DNA of 64,000 nucleotides from an uncultured Eubacteriales bacterium (GTDB lineage: Bacteria > Bacillota > Clostridia > Oscillospirales > Oscillospiraceae), in NCBI GenBank assembly GCA_900543085.1, contig UQQF01000001.1:186001-250000 (forward strand), in the 5' to 3' direction. Of this stretch, positions 1-6,364 are shown in pieces. The position numbers and the translations under genes were made by a program. The notes beneath the pieces were generated by a model. That model was not told the DNA's origin and made no database searches. It worked only from the letters and a program-made list of their open reading frames with translations. Within the stretch, counting starts at the first letter, position 1, and every line of letters begins with the position of its first letter.

Positions 1-270
1 CCGGCACGCCTCACCGGCCAGGGAGCAGATGATCCCCACGGCCACGCATTTCAGCAGCGGCGAGAACACGTTCTCCGGCAAGCCCGTAAGCTCCCTCGCG
101 GCCTGGAGCGTGTCAGTCAGCTCCGACATCAGCTCAAAGGCGCAAAGCAGCACGACCGCGCCGCCCGCCAGTCCCAGGCAGAGCGCCAGCTCCGGGTTGG
201 ACTTTCTCAGAAGCAGAGCCATAAGCGCCGAGCACAGCCCCATGGCCGCAACCTTGACCGCGACATCCAT
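1..270 (-). CDS. spoIIIAD: Stage III sporulation protein AD, 3' end cut by window
   Basis: Membrane component of the SpoIIIA-SpoIIQ feeding-tube/secretion channel between mother cell and forespore. Reading down the minus strand from 270 gives 90 codons starting MDVAVKVAAMGLCSALMALL, with two hydrophobic segments and the short polar turn typical of SpoIIIAD (family about 130 aa), so roughly the last third lies outside the window. The start codon overlaps the spoIIIAC stop by one base (TGATG), showing translational coupling. Position after spoIIIAA-AB-AC matches the conserved operon order. Identification rests on context plus the hydrophobic pattern. Confidence 0.85.
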   Translation of the reverse strand, partial: MDVAVKVAAMGLCSALMALLLRKSNPELALCLGLAGGAVVLLCAFELMSELTDTLQAARELTGLPENVFSPLLKCVAVGIICSLAGEACR

Positions 271-464
271 CAGAACGAAAAGAGGTCGCCTATGAGCGAA
301 AACAGCTCGCTTATCTTCTGCACGACCAGCACCAGGACGATCACCAGGCCGGTTATCGTCACCATCAGAGCCTGCTCCTCCCTGCCCGAACGGGTCAGCA
401 GTATGTTCAGCACCGCGACCAATATGCCGACCGCCGCGACCTTGAATATGAGGTCGACCTCCAT
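270..464 (-). CDS. spoIIIAC: Stage III sporulation protein AC
   Basis: Very small integral membrane protein of the SpoIIIA complex, made in the mother cell and required for late forespore gene activity. The 64-residue product has the usual family length (about 65 aa). It has two membrane segments (about residues 4-20 and 34-50) joined by a charged loop (SGREEQ). A good ribosome site (AGGAGG) precedes the ATG. It sits 13 bp after spoIIIAB and overlaps spoIIIAD by one base, as expected for a single spoIIIA transcript. Confidence 0.93.
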   Translation of the reverse strand: MEVDLIFKVAAVGILVAVLNILLTRSGREEQALMVTITGLVIVLVLVVQKISELFSLIGDLFSF

Positions 465-477
465 ATCCGCTCCTCCT

Positions 478-981
478 TCAGTATAGTATCACCGCCAGCA
501 GCAGTCCCGCGGTCAGGGACAGCCCCAGCTTCAGCTTTGCGTTCCCCCTGCCCGTCTCGCGCTCGGCTCTCGAGCAGCGCTCCAGGGCAGCTATGCACCG
601 GTCTATGGCAGTGTGCTGCTCCGCCGCGCTGTACCTGCCCAGGCTCCGGCCGAGGTCGTCCAGGGCGCTGTGCGCGTCTGAGGGCAAGTCCAGGGTGCTC
701 AGGCAGGCAGACCATATGCAGGAAAACTCCAGCTCGCCGAGCGCATCCAGCGCCGCGTCCAGCCGCAAATAGAACTCCCTGCACGGCGCAGGCCCCGAAG
801 CCGATAGCATACGCGCGCAGTCCGGCAGCGGTGTGAGCCGGGTAGCTATCTCGGCGCGCAGCAGCTCCAGACTCGAGCACATGGCCTCCACCAGCCGCTC
901 GCGCCTGAGCGCCGCCGCGAGCTGCGCATAGCCGAACATACCGCAGGCGGCCACGAGCATGACCGCGCCCGCTATCTTCAC
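478..981 (-). CDS. spoIIIAB: Stage III sporulation protein AB
   Basis: Mother-cell membrane protein of the SpoIIIA complex, with a fold shared with type II secretion GspF-like proteins (family knowledge). The 167-aa product has an N-terminal membrane segment (about residues 4-22), a long helical soluble region with RLVEAMCSSLELLRAEIATR and the TPLPD motif, and a C-terminal hydrophobic helix ending in LAVILY. The start is GTG and overlaps the spoIIIAA stop (GTGA), so translation is coupled. Length and layout match the family (about 170 aa). Confidence 0.93.
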   Translation of the reverse strand: MKIAGAVMLVAACGMFGYAQLAAALRRERLVEAMCSSLELLRAEIATRLTPLPDCARMLSASGPAPCREFYLRLDAALDALGELEFSCIWSACLSTLDLPSDAHSALDDLGRSLGRYSAAEQHTAIDRCIAALERCSRAERETGRGNAKLKLGLSLTAGLLLAVILY

Positions 982-1865
982 GCGCCCACCTCCCTGACGG
1001 CATAGCGCCTGCCTGCGGAGTCCGCTGAGATCTCCACCACGCGCTCGAACACGCCCATCGCCAATATCTCGCGGTACAGCTCCCGCCGGGGCATGTCCGC
1101 GAGAGTATACGCGTGAGCTGTGGCCAGTATGCGCACGCCGCAGGCGGCGCCCGAGCGCACGGCATCCAGATCCGAGCGCGCGGTTATCTCGTCCATGGCC
1201 AGTATCTCCGGGTTCATGGAGCGCAGCAGCATGGCTGCGCCCGAGCGCTTGTCCGCGCCGGTGAGCACATCCGTGTGCGCGCCGACGTCAAACTCCGGCA
1301 CTCCGTCCCAGACCCCGGCGACCTCGCCGCGCTCGTCAAGCAGCGACACCCTGTGCGTCTCCGACAGGCGGCGCACCAACTCGCGCAGCAGCGTGGTCTT
1401 CCCCATTCCCGGCGGCGAGACTATCAGCGTGTCGCGAAAGCCGCGGCGCGTCAGTTCTGCAAACACCCCGTCGGCGCAGCCCGGCACCTGTCTGGGTATC
1501 CTCAGCGCCGCGCCGGAGAGCCTTCGCAGCGTCAACACCCTCCCCGCCTCCTCGCTCACGACTCCGCACAGCCCGACGCGGCACCCGCCGCGCACCGTGA
1601 CGAAGCCAGACGCCACATTCTCCATCGCCGTGTGCGCCGACGCGCGAGTCGCCGACTCCAGCAGCGACGCGAGATCCCGGGCGGTCACGCTGCGCTCTGA
1701 CAGCGGGCGCTCCCCCTCCCTTGTCAGCACCGTCGCCTGTCTGCCCGCACGCAGGCGGAATTCCTCGGCCGTATCCTTTATTCTTTCCGGCAGAGCCATT
1801 GCCTCTGCCCTCCACTCGCCCGGCAGCAGCGCCGCCGCGCTTTCAAATCCACTCAGCGTCTTCAT
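978..1865 (-). CDS. spoIIIAA: Stage III sporulation protein AA, secretion-type ATPase
   Basis: AAA+ ATPase related to type II/IV secretion ATPases, thought to power assembly of the mother cell-forespore channel. The 295-aa product shows Walker A PPGMGKTTLL near residue 152, a hydrophobic stretch ending in LAMDEI as Walker B, and the conserved N-terminal segment EEFRLRAGRQ. It is the first gene of the operon. A sigma-E-like -10 (CATACAGT, minus strand of 1905-1912) lies about 40 bp upstream, but I could not find a convincing matching -35. Family length is about 305 aa, so the gene is full length. Confidence 0.95.
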   Translation of the reverse strand: MKTLSGFESAAALLPGEWRAEAMALPERIKDTAEEFRLRAGRQATVLTREGERPLSERSVTARDLASLLESATRASAHTAMENVASGFVTVRGGCRVGLCGVVSEEAGRVLTLRRLSGAALRIPRQVPGCADGVFAELTRRGFRDTLIVSPPGMGKTTLLRELVRRLSETHRVSLLDERGEVAGVWDGVPEFDVGAHTDVLTGADKRSGAAMLLRSMNPEILAMDEITARSDLDAVRSGAACGVRILATAHAYTLADMPRRELYREILAMGVFERVVEISADSAGRRYAVREVGA

Positions 1866-1904
1866 GTGGACAATCTATTCCCGGCCGGCGCGGATTATGC
1901 ACGC

Positions 1905-1912
1905 ACTGTATG
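1905..1912 (-). promoter_or_regulatory. Possible sigma-E -10 element of spoIIIA operon
   Basis: Minus-strand CATACAGT fits the sigma-E -10 consensus CATACAnT exactly and lies upstream of spoIIIAA, a known sigma-E target. No ATA-type -35 is visible at the right distance, so this is only half a promoter. Confidence 0.35.
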
Positions 1913-1936
1913 CTCCCGGATACGGTCAAAGGCGGC

Positions 1937-1965
1937 AAAAAAGCGCCGGAACATGGTTCCGACGC
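1937..1965 (-). terminator. Rho-independent terminator after flavodoxin gene
   Basis: Minus strand: imperfect stem GCGTCGGAAC / GTTCCGGCGC around a three-base loop, followed by TTTTTT. It lies just past the stop of the flavodoxin gene and before spoIIIAA. Confidence 0.8.
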
Positions 1966-1980
1966 CTTTTGCCGTCTTGT

Positions 1981-2457
1981 TCAGTTGAGCTCTGCCAGCC
2001 AGGCTTTCACATCCTCGGTGTTCAGCCGTCCGTTCATCATACGTCCGGGGAGCACTTCGGCTCCCTGCGCATAGCGCTTAATGTCTCCGGCAGTCCCGCC
2101 CAGCTCGCTGCCGCCGCTGGTTGCGAAGGGCACTATCTTCTTCCCCTTCGTGTCCACTCCCTCCAGGAAGGTGCGGATTATCGCCGGGCAGGTGTACCAC
2201 CATATCGGGAAGCCCAGCAGCAGCGTGTCATATCCGCTCATATCCGGCAGCGGCTCAACTATCTCCGGCCTCGAGGCCGGGTCATTCATCTCCAGCGTAG
2301 AACGGCTGCCGTTGTCCATCCAGTTCAAATCCGCGTGGCTGTAGGGCTGCACCGGTTTGATTTCATAGATATCCGCCCCCGCCGCTTCCGCAATCATTTT
2401 GGCCACGCGGCGCGTGTTGCCGCCAGTCGAAAAATACGCCACAAGTGTCCTGCTCAA
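1981..2457 (-). CDS. Flavodoxin family protein
   Basis: Small FMN-binding electron carrier or NAD(P)H-flavodoxin-like reductase, cytosolic. The product (about 158 aa) begins with the flavodoxin phosphate-binding loop AYFSTGGNTRRVAKMI. It continues with the GYDTLLLGFPIWWYT and ATSGGSELGGT segments seen in flavodoxin_4-type proteins. I chose the TTG at 2457 because AGGAGG lies 7 bp upstream; the adjacent TTG at 2460 is also possible. A longer upstream frame exists but would read through the promoter. The gene is monocistronic, with its own promoter and terminator. A second, unrelated flavodoxin lies at 43338. Confidence 0.85.
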   Translation of the reverse strand: MSRTLVAYFSTGGNTRRVAKMIAEAAGADIYEIKPVQPYSHADLNWMDNGSRSTLEMNDPASRPEIVEPLPDMSGYDTLLLGFPIWWYTCPAIIRTFLEGVDTKGKKIVPFATSGGSELGGTAGDIKRYAQGAEVLPGRMMNGRLNTEDVKAWLAELN

Positions 2458-2505
2458 CAAAATTCCTCCTATCAAACTCGCCGAAAGGCAACAATTTCTA
2501 AAGAT

Positions 2506-2535
2506 ATCATACCACGCCAGAGGCATAATTGTCAA
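2506..2535 (-). promoter_or_regulatory. Sigma-A promoter of flavodoxin gene
   Basis: Minus strand TTGACA (2530-2535), 18-bp spacer, TATGAT (2506-2511), about 50 bp before the TTG start. Confidence 0.7.
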
Positions 2536-2608
2536 GTAATTACCCTGACATGTTAATAACACATCGACCAACCGTTCCGGCGTTCTTCTACAGTTTAAGG
2601 CATAAAAA

Positions 2609-2727
2609 ACAAAACCGAAGCCCAGCGTACGCGGGTTCGGTTTTGGGAGGAGACGCAAGGGAGCGAGCGAAGTTTTCGGGGGATAGCCTCAAGCTATCCC
2701 CCGGAAACGCAGTCGAGCGGACTTTGC
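2609..2727. repeat. Intergenic hairpin repeat, copy 1 (119 bp)
   Basis: Nearly identical to 2744-2861: I count differences only in a short stretch near base 20 (TAC versus A-A with one indel) and one substitution near base 62. Each copy holds two palindromes: AAAACCGAA/TTCGGTTTT, resembling a terminator stem, and GGGGGATAGC/GCTATCCCCC. No open reading frame or transposase is present. Confidence 0.85.
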
Positions 2728-2743
2728 AAAAACCCCCGTAAAT

Positions 2744-2861
2744 ACAAAACCGAAGCCCAGCGAAGCGGGTTCGGTTTTGGGAGGAGACGCAAGGGAGCGA
2801 GCGTAGTTTTCGGGGGATAGCCTCAAGCTATCCCCCGGAAACGCAGTCGAGCGGACTTTGC
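2744..2861. repeat. Intergenic hairpin repeat, copy 2 (118 bp)
   Basis: Second tandem copy, 16 bp after the first and directly beside the 3' end of tRNA-Thr. Both palindromes are conserved. On the minus strand the first palindrome ends in TTTT, so the copy nearest the tRNA could act as its terminator. Confidence 0.85.
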
Positions 2862-2870
2862 GTCGACGTC

Positions 2871-2946
2871 TGGAGCTGGCAATGTGACTCGAACACACGA
2901 CCTGCTGATTACGAATCAGCTGCTCTACCGACTGAGCTATGCCAGC
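2871..2946 (-). tRNA. tRNA-Thr (anticodon CGU)
   Basis: Minus strand folds as a cloverleaf: acceptor GCTGGCA/TGCCAGC, D arm AGCTCAGTCGGTAGAGC, anticodon stem GCTGA/TCAGC around loop TTCGTAA (anticodon CGT), T arm with GTTCGAGTC, and an encoded CCA. It reads the ACG codon. Confidence 0.95.
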
Positions 2947-3405
2947 ATCAATGCCTAAAGATTCTAGCACACGGCCGCCCCAAAGTCAACTACTTTTCTT
3001 TCAGTCAGTGCGCACGATATTACAGTGCGTAATATTGAAGGAAAAATTGTGTCTGCTGCGCGACAAGTTCCGCCTTATTCTCCCCAGGTTCGACAGCCTT
3101 CGCGGATTCCTTGGTGTAAAACGTCCATTCATACGCGGCGATTTTGCGCGAGCTTTTGGGTGTAATGACGTTTTTGTGGAGAATACAAGTTTACATAATA
3201 ACGAGACAGAACTTGATTCCATTGAGTTATACACATTTTCAACAGAGTTTTCAACACCGTAAAGTCTCGCTGCCGTCGGGCTTTTCGGGATAATTTCCAG
3301 TCAATGCAAGTCCCCGTAGTTGAACCCGCCATCGGTTTCATTTTCTGTTCACATTTACATAACTGCGCGATTGGGCAGGTTTTGACCGCAAAAATTCACG
3401 CTTGA
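2947..3405. other. AT-rich intergenic island without a credible gene
   Basis: About 460 bp, clearly poorer in G+C than its surroundings. Short frames on both strands lack ribosome sites and recognisable protein. The left end holds the tRNA-Thr promoter. Near 3175-3256 is a cluster of DnaA-box-like 9-mers. Otherwise I see nothing identifiable. Confidence 0.6.
2961..2989 (-). promoter_or_regulatory. Sigma-A promoter of tRNA-Thr
   Basis: Minus strand TTGACT (2984-2989), 17-bp spacer, TAGAAT (2961-2966), ending 15 bp before the mature tRNA 5' end. Confidence 0.8.
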
Positions 3406-4077
3406 CTAGATAAGATTGAGGTCTGCCATCGAGCAGTACACGCGCCCCGAGAAGATGATGTGGTCAATGAACTGTATGCCGGCGGTGTTGAGCAGCTGGG
3501 CTATGTGCTTGGTGGAAATGCGGTCGGCGTCGGAGGGCTGGGACGTGCCGTCCACGTGGTTGTGGGCGAGAACCACGGCTCTGGCGCTTTTGCTTATCGC
3601 AATGCGCAGCAGCTTTCCCGCGTCCATCTTTACGCGGTTGGCCACGCCCTCATCCAGCATATCGCAGCTTATCACGCGGGCGGAGCCGTCGAGCAGGAGC
3701 ACGTACACGCGCTCGACGGTCAGGCCGCCGAACAGCGGCTGCATGAAGTCCACGATCTGCTTGAACGTGTCCATCTTCTGACCGCGCTTTATCTGGCGCA
3801 GATCCTTCCGCCTGGCGACCTCGCCTATCAGGCGCAGGTAGAGCGCGGCGGAGTGTCCGACGCCTTCGACGCTCTCCAGCATGGCTATGTCCGCCTCCAG
3901 CACGCCGTTGAGTGAGCCGAAGGTGTCCAGAAGCTTGTGTGCTACGACGTTTGTATCGCGGCGCGGGAGCGCGTAGAACAGCAGGAGCTCCAGCACGTTC
4001 ACGCTGTCGAAGCTGTCCAGCCCGCTCTTTTCAAAGCGCTCGCGCATCCTCTGGCGGTGTCCGTCATGAACTCCCAT
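3406..4077 (-). CDS. radC: RadC family JAB/MPN-domain protein
   Basis: RadC-like protein with an N-terminal helix-hairpin-helix region (VEGVGHSAALYLRLIGEVARRK, about residues 70-90) and a C-terminal JAMM/MPN metal-binding domain. The metal site reads HNH followed by SDAD (about residues 170-183), a slightly divergent form of HxH-x7-SxxD. The length of 223 aa is typical. The cellular role of RadC is unsettled, and its old link to DNA repair is doubtful. It is the last gene of the uvrB-to-radC transcription unit, 16 bp after tsaD. Confidence 0.92.
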   Translation of the reverse strand: MGVHDGHRQRMRERFEKSGLDSFDSVNVLELLLFYALPRRDTNVVAHKLLDTFGSLNGVLEADIAMLESVEGVGHSAALYLRLIGEVARRKDLRQIKRGQKMDTFKQIVDFMQPLFGGLTVERVYVLLLDGSARVISCDMLDEGVANRVKMDAGKLLRIAISKSARAVVLAHNHVDGTSQPSDADRISTKHIAQLLNTAGIQFIDHIIFSGRVYCSMADLNLI

Positions 4078-4093
4078 ACGCTCCCTCTCTCAG

Positions 4094-5095
4094 TTACAGT
4101 TCCAGCGTGGCGTAGGCATTGAGCGCCGTGTCCGCAGTGTGTCCGGCCAGGAACTCATAGTACGCCTGCGAGCCTATCATCGCCGCGTTATCGCCGCACA
4201 GCCGCAGCGGCGGGATGTACAGCTTGACGCTCGCACGTCCGGCCGCCTCGGTAAAGTCGCGGCGGATGCGCGAATTGGCCGCGACGCCGCCGGCCACGGC
4301 GAGCTTATCGTAGCCGAGCCGGCCGAGCGCTTCCATCGTGCGCGGAACCAGGCTCTCGCTCACCGCGCGGGTGAAACTGGCTGCGAGGGACGCGCCGTCT
4401 ATCTCCTCGCCGCGCTGCTGCGCGCCGTGGACGAGGTTTATGACGGCGGTCTTCAGCCCCGAAAAGCTCATGTCCAGCGGGTTGCCGTCCACGTGCGACA
4501 CCGGCATGTGGTACTTTGTGTCGTCGCCGCCCTGGCTCAGATCGTCGAGCGGCTTGCCGCCGGGATACGGCAGTCCGAGCACGCGGGCGGTCTTGTCAAA
4601 GCACTCGCCCGCCGCGTCGTCGCGCGTGGAGCCGAGGACGCGGATATCCGTGTAGTCGCGCACGTCGGCGATCAGAGTGTTGCCGCCCGAGATGGCCAGG
4701 CAGAGGAACGGCGGCTCCAGCTCCGGGAACGCTAGGTAGTTGGCCGCTATGTGGCCGCGGATGTGGTGCACGGGTATGAGCGGCACTCCCAGGCCGTAGG
4801 CCAGGCTCTTGGCGAAGTTCACGCCCACGAGCAGCGCGCCGATAAGCCCCGGCGCATATGTAACAGCCACGGCGTCTATGTCCGCGCGGGTGAGGCCGGT
4901 GACCGCGAGCGCGCGGTCGGCGAGCTGGTAGATCACCTCGATGTGGCTGCGGGAGGCTATTTCCGGCACGACGCCGCCGTACACGGCGTGCAGGTCGGCC
5001 TGGGAAAACACCTGGTCGGTGAGCACCTCTCGCCCGTCGCGCACGAGGGCTACCGCCGTCTCGTCGCAGGAGGATTCAACTGCTAATATTATCAT
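4094..5095 (-). CDS. tsaD: tRNA N6-adenosine threonylcarbamoyltransferase TsaD
   Basis: Transfers the threonylcarbamoyl group to A37 of tRNAs reading ANN codons, together with TsaB and TsaE. The 333-aa product begins with the ASKHA-fold signature ILAVESSCDETAVA. It carries the metal-binding HHIRGH motif near residue 110, then PFLCLAISGGNT and the late VAGGVAANS and CGDNAAMI motifs. The start overlaps the end of rimI by 20 bp, the usual rimI-tsaD pairing. tsaB and tsaE are not in the window. Confidence 0.96.
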   Translation of the reverse strand: MIILAVESSCDETAVALVRDGREVLTDQVFSQADLHAVYGGVVPEIASRSHIEVIYQLADRALAVTGLTRADIDAVAVTYAPGLIGALLVGVNFAKSLAYGLGVPLIPVHHIRGHIAANYLAFPELEPPFLCLAISGGNTLIADVRDYTDIRVLGSTRDDAAGECFDKTARVLGLPYPGGKPLDDLSQGGDDTKYHMPVSHVDGNPLDMSFSGLKTAVINLVHGAQQRGEEIDGASLAASFTRAVSESLVPRTMEALGRLGYDKLAVAGGVAANSRIRRDFTEAAGRASVKLYIPPLRLCGDNAAMIGSQAYYEFLAGHTADTALNAYATLEL

Positions 5096-5558
5096 CGGAA
5101 ATACCTTCTTTACTCAAATACAGTGTCATGATCACGGCGCCCTCCCGGGGTTTTTCGTAATACCCCGGACGGATCCCGGCGTCGATAAAGCCCTTTTGCG
5201 CGTACAGACTGCGCGCGGCGGCGTTGGATACGCGCGCCTCCAACGTGACGAACGTCAGCCCCAGCTCGCGCGAGCGCGCCACGACGGCGTCTATAAGCGC
5301 CCCGGCGACGCCCAGGCGGCGGAACTCCGGCGCGGTGCAAACGTTGGTCACATAGCCCTCGTCCAGAACATAGTCCAGCCCCATGTATCCGGCGAGGTTG
5401 GAGTCCAGCTCGGCGACATACAGCAGCCTGCCGTCGCCGGAGAGCTGCCGCTCAAGCTGCTCGCGCGTCCAGGGCAGGGAAAAGCTCTCGGCCTCCATCG
5501 CGCAGAGCCAGTCCAAATCTGAGACCGCGGCGGGTCTGATTTCAATCATCCTGCTCAT
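5076..5558 (-). CDS. rimI: Ribosomal protein alanine N-acetyltransferase RimI
   Basis: GNAT-fold acetyltransferase that acetylates the N-terminus of ribosomal protein bS18 (family assignment). The 160-aa product has the RimI-like start CAMEAESFSLPWTREQL. It also has the acetyl-CoA loop region VTNVCTAPEFRRLGVAGAL and ARSLYAQKGF near the C-terminus. It overlaps both neighbours (about 17 bp with the zincin gene, 20 bp with tsaD). Placement directly before tsaD is common in Firmicutes. Confidence 0.92.
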   Translation of the reverse strand: MSRMIEIRPAAVSDLDWLCAMEAESFSLPWTREQLERQLSGDGRLLYVAELDSNLAGYMGLDYVLDEGYVTNVCTAPEFRRLGVAGALIDAVVARSRELGLTFVTLEARVSNAAARSLYAQKGFIDAGIRPGYYEKPREGAVIMTLYLSKEGISDDNISS

Positions 5559-6363
5559 CCCCGCCCAAAAGCTCCTGCGTCAAGCCGCTTATCTCGGCGG
5601 CCACGGCGTCGGCTGCGCGGTTCCAGCCGCCCTGGGTGTCCAGGCGCGGAGGGCGCATATCCGTCTCCCCGAGGCACATCACGCGATCTTCCATGTCCGG
5701 CCAGCGACGGATTATCTCGCCGCACTCGTCCTCGGTCATGCACATTATTGCGTCGTAGACCTCGCACAGCTCCCGCGTCAGCTCGCGCGTCGCGCTCTCG
5801 GAGCCGAGCCGCACCTCATAGCGCTCGGCCGCGCGAACCGCCTTTATGCTCAGCGCGCCCACGCTGAGGCTGGCACTGCCGGTTCTCATATCCTCCAGCG
5901 CGGTGCCCCCGGCCTCGGCGATGAACATGGCGCAGGCCAGCTCGGCCAGACCTCTGCCGCCTCCGTCCACAAAGAGGATGCTGTCCACGTCCATCGGCTC
6001 GGGGGCTTCGTACAGCTCGGCCAGCAGCTCCGCCACGTGCTGCTCGTCCCACTTCTCCAGGCTGTTGTCCATGGCCAGGCTCTCTATGTGGTGCGTCAGC
6101 TCGTGCTTGAGCGTGTGCACCAGCTCGCGCGCGCACTTCTCCGGCGTGTCCGCGGCGTACTTGCGGCGGAATGAGCCATAGTAGATCTCCACATACCTGC
6201 CCATCTGGTTGACGTTGTACGTGCCCATTATCAGCAGGCCGTGCTCGTCCGTGCGGCTGGAGCGGATGAGGTTCACGCCGCCGTTCAGGTCACGGAATAT
6301 CTCCTCCGGCAGCGCGTCCACGGCGTCATCGAGCACGCGCCCGGCTTCTTCGTATGAGATCAT
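5542..6363 (-). CDS. Zincin-like metallopeptidase fused to degenerate LMW phosphatase domain
   Basis: Two-domain cytosolic protein of 273 aa. Residues about 1-105 resemble the small metallopeptidase family formerly DUF1025 and carry a complete HExxH site (H87-E88-L-T-H91). Residues about 107-265 resemble low-molecular-weight/arginine phosphatases: SILFVDGGGRGLAELA sits where the CX5R loop should be, then YDAIMCMTEDECGEIIRRWP and RVMCLGE match the second half of that fold. The nucleophile Cys is replaced by Asp and the loop is shortened, so phosphatase activity is unlikely. The gene lies between polA and rimI with almost no spacing. Substrate unknown. Confidence 0.75.
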   Translation of the reverse strand: MISYEEAGRVLDDAVDALPEEIFRDLNGGVNLIRSSRTDEHGLLIMGTYNVNQMGRYVEIYYGSFRRKYAADTPEKCARELVHTLKHELTHHIESLAMDNSLEKWDEQHVAELLAELYEAPEPMDVDSILFVDGGGRGLAELACAMFIAEAGGTALEDMRTGSASLSVGALSIKAVRAAERYEVRLGSESATRELTRELCEVYDAIMCMTEDECGEIIRRWPDMEDRVMCLGETDMRPPRLDTQGGWNRAADAVAAEISGLTQELLGGDEQDD

Positions 6364-6364
6364 A

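Noticed and set aside
3001..3234. Short minus-strand frame in the AT-rich island
   Set aside because: No ribosome site and no protein pattern.
3175..3256. Replication origin
   Set aside because: DnaA-like words are imperfect and dnaA, dnaN, recF and gyrase genes are absent; kept only as a weak DnaA-site finding.
5542..6363. Active arginine/tyrosine phosphatase
   Set aside because: The CX5R nucleophile Cys is missing, so only a phosphatase-like fold is claimed.
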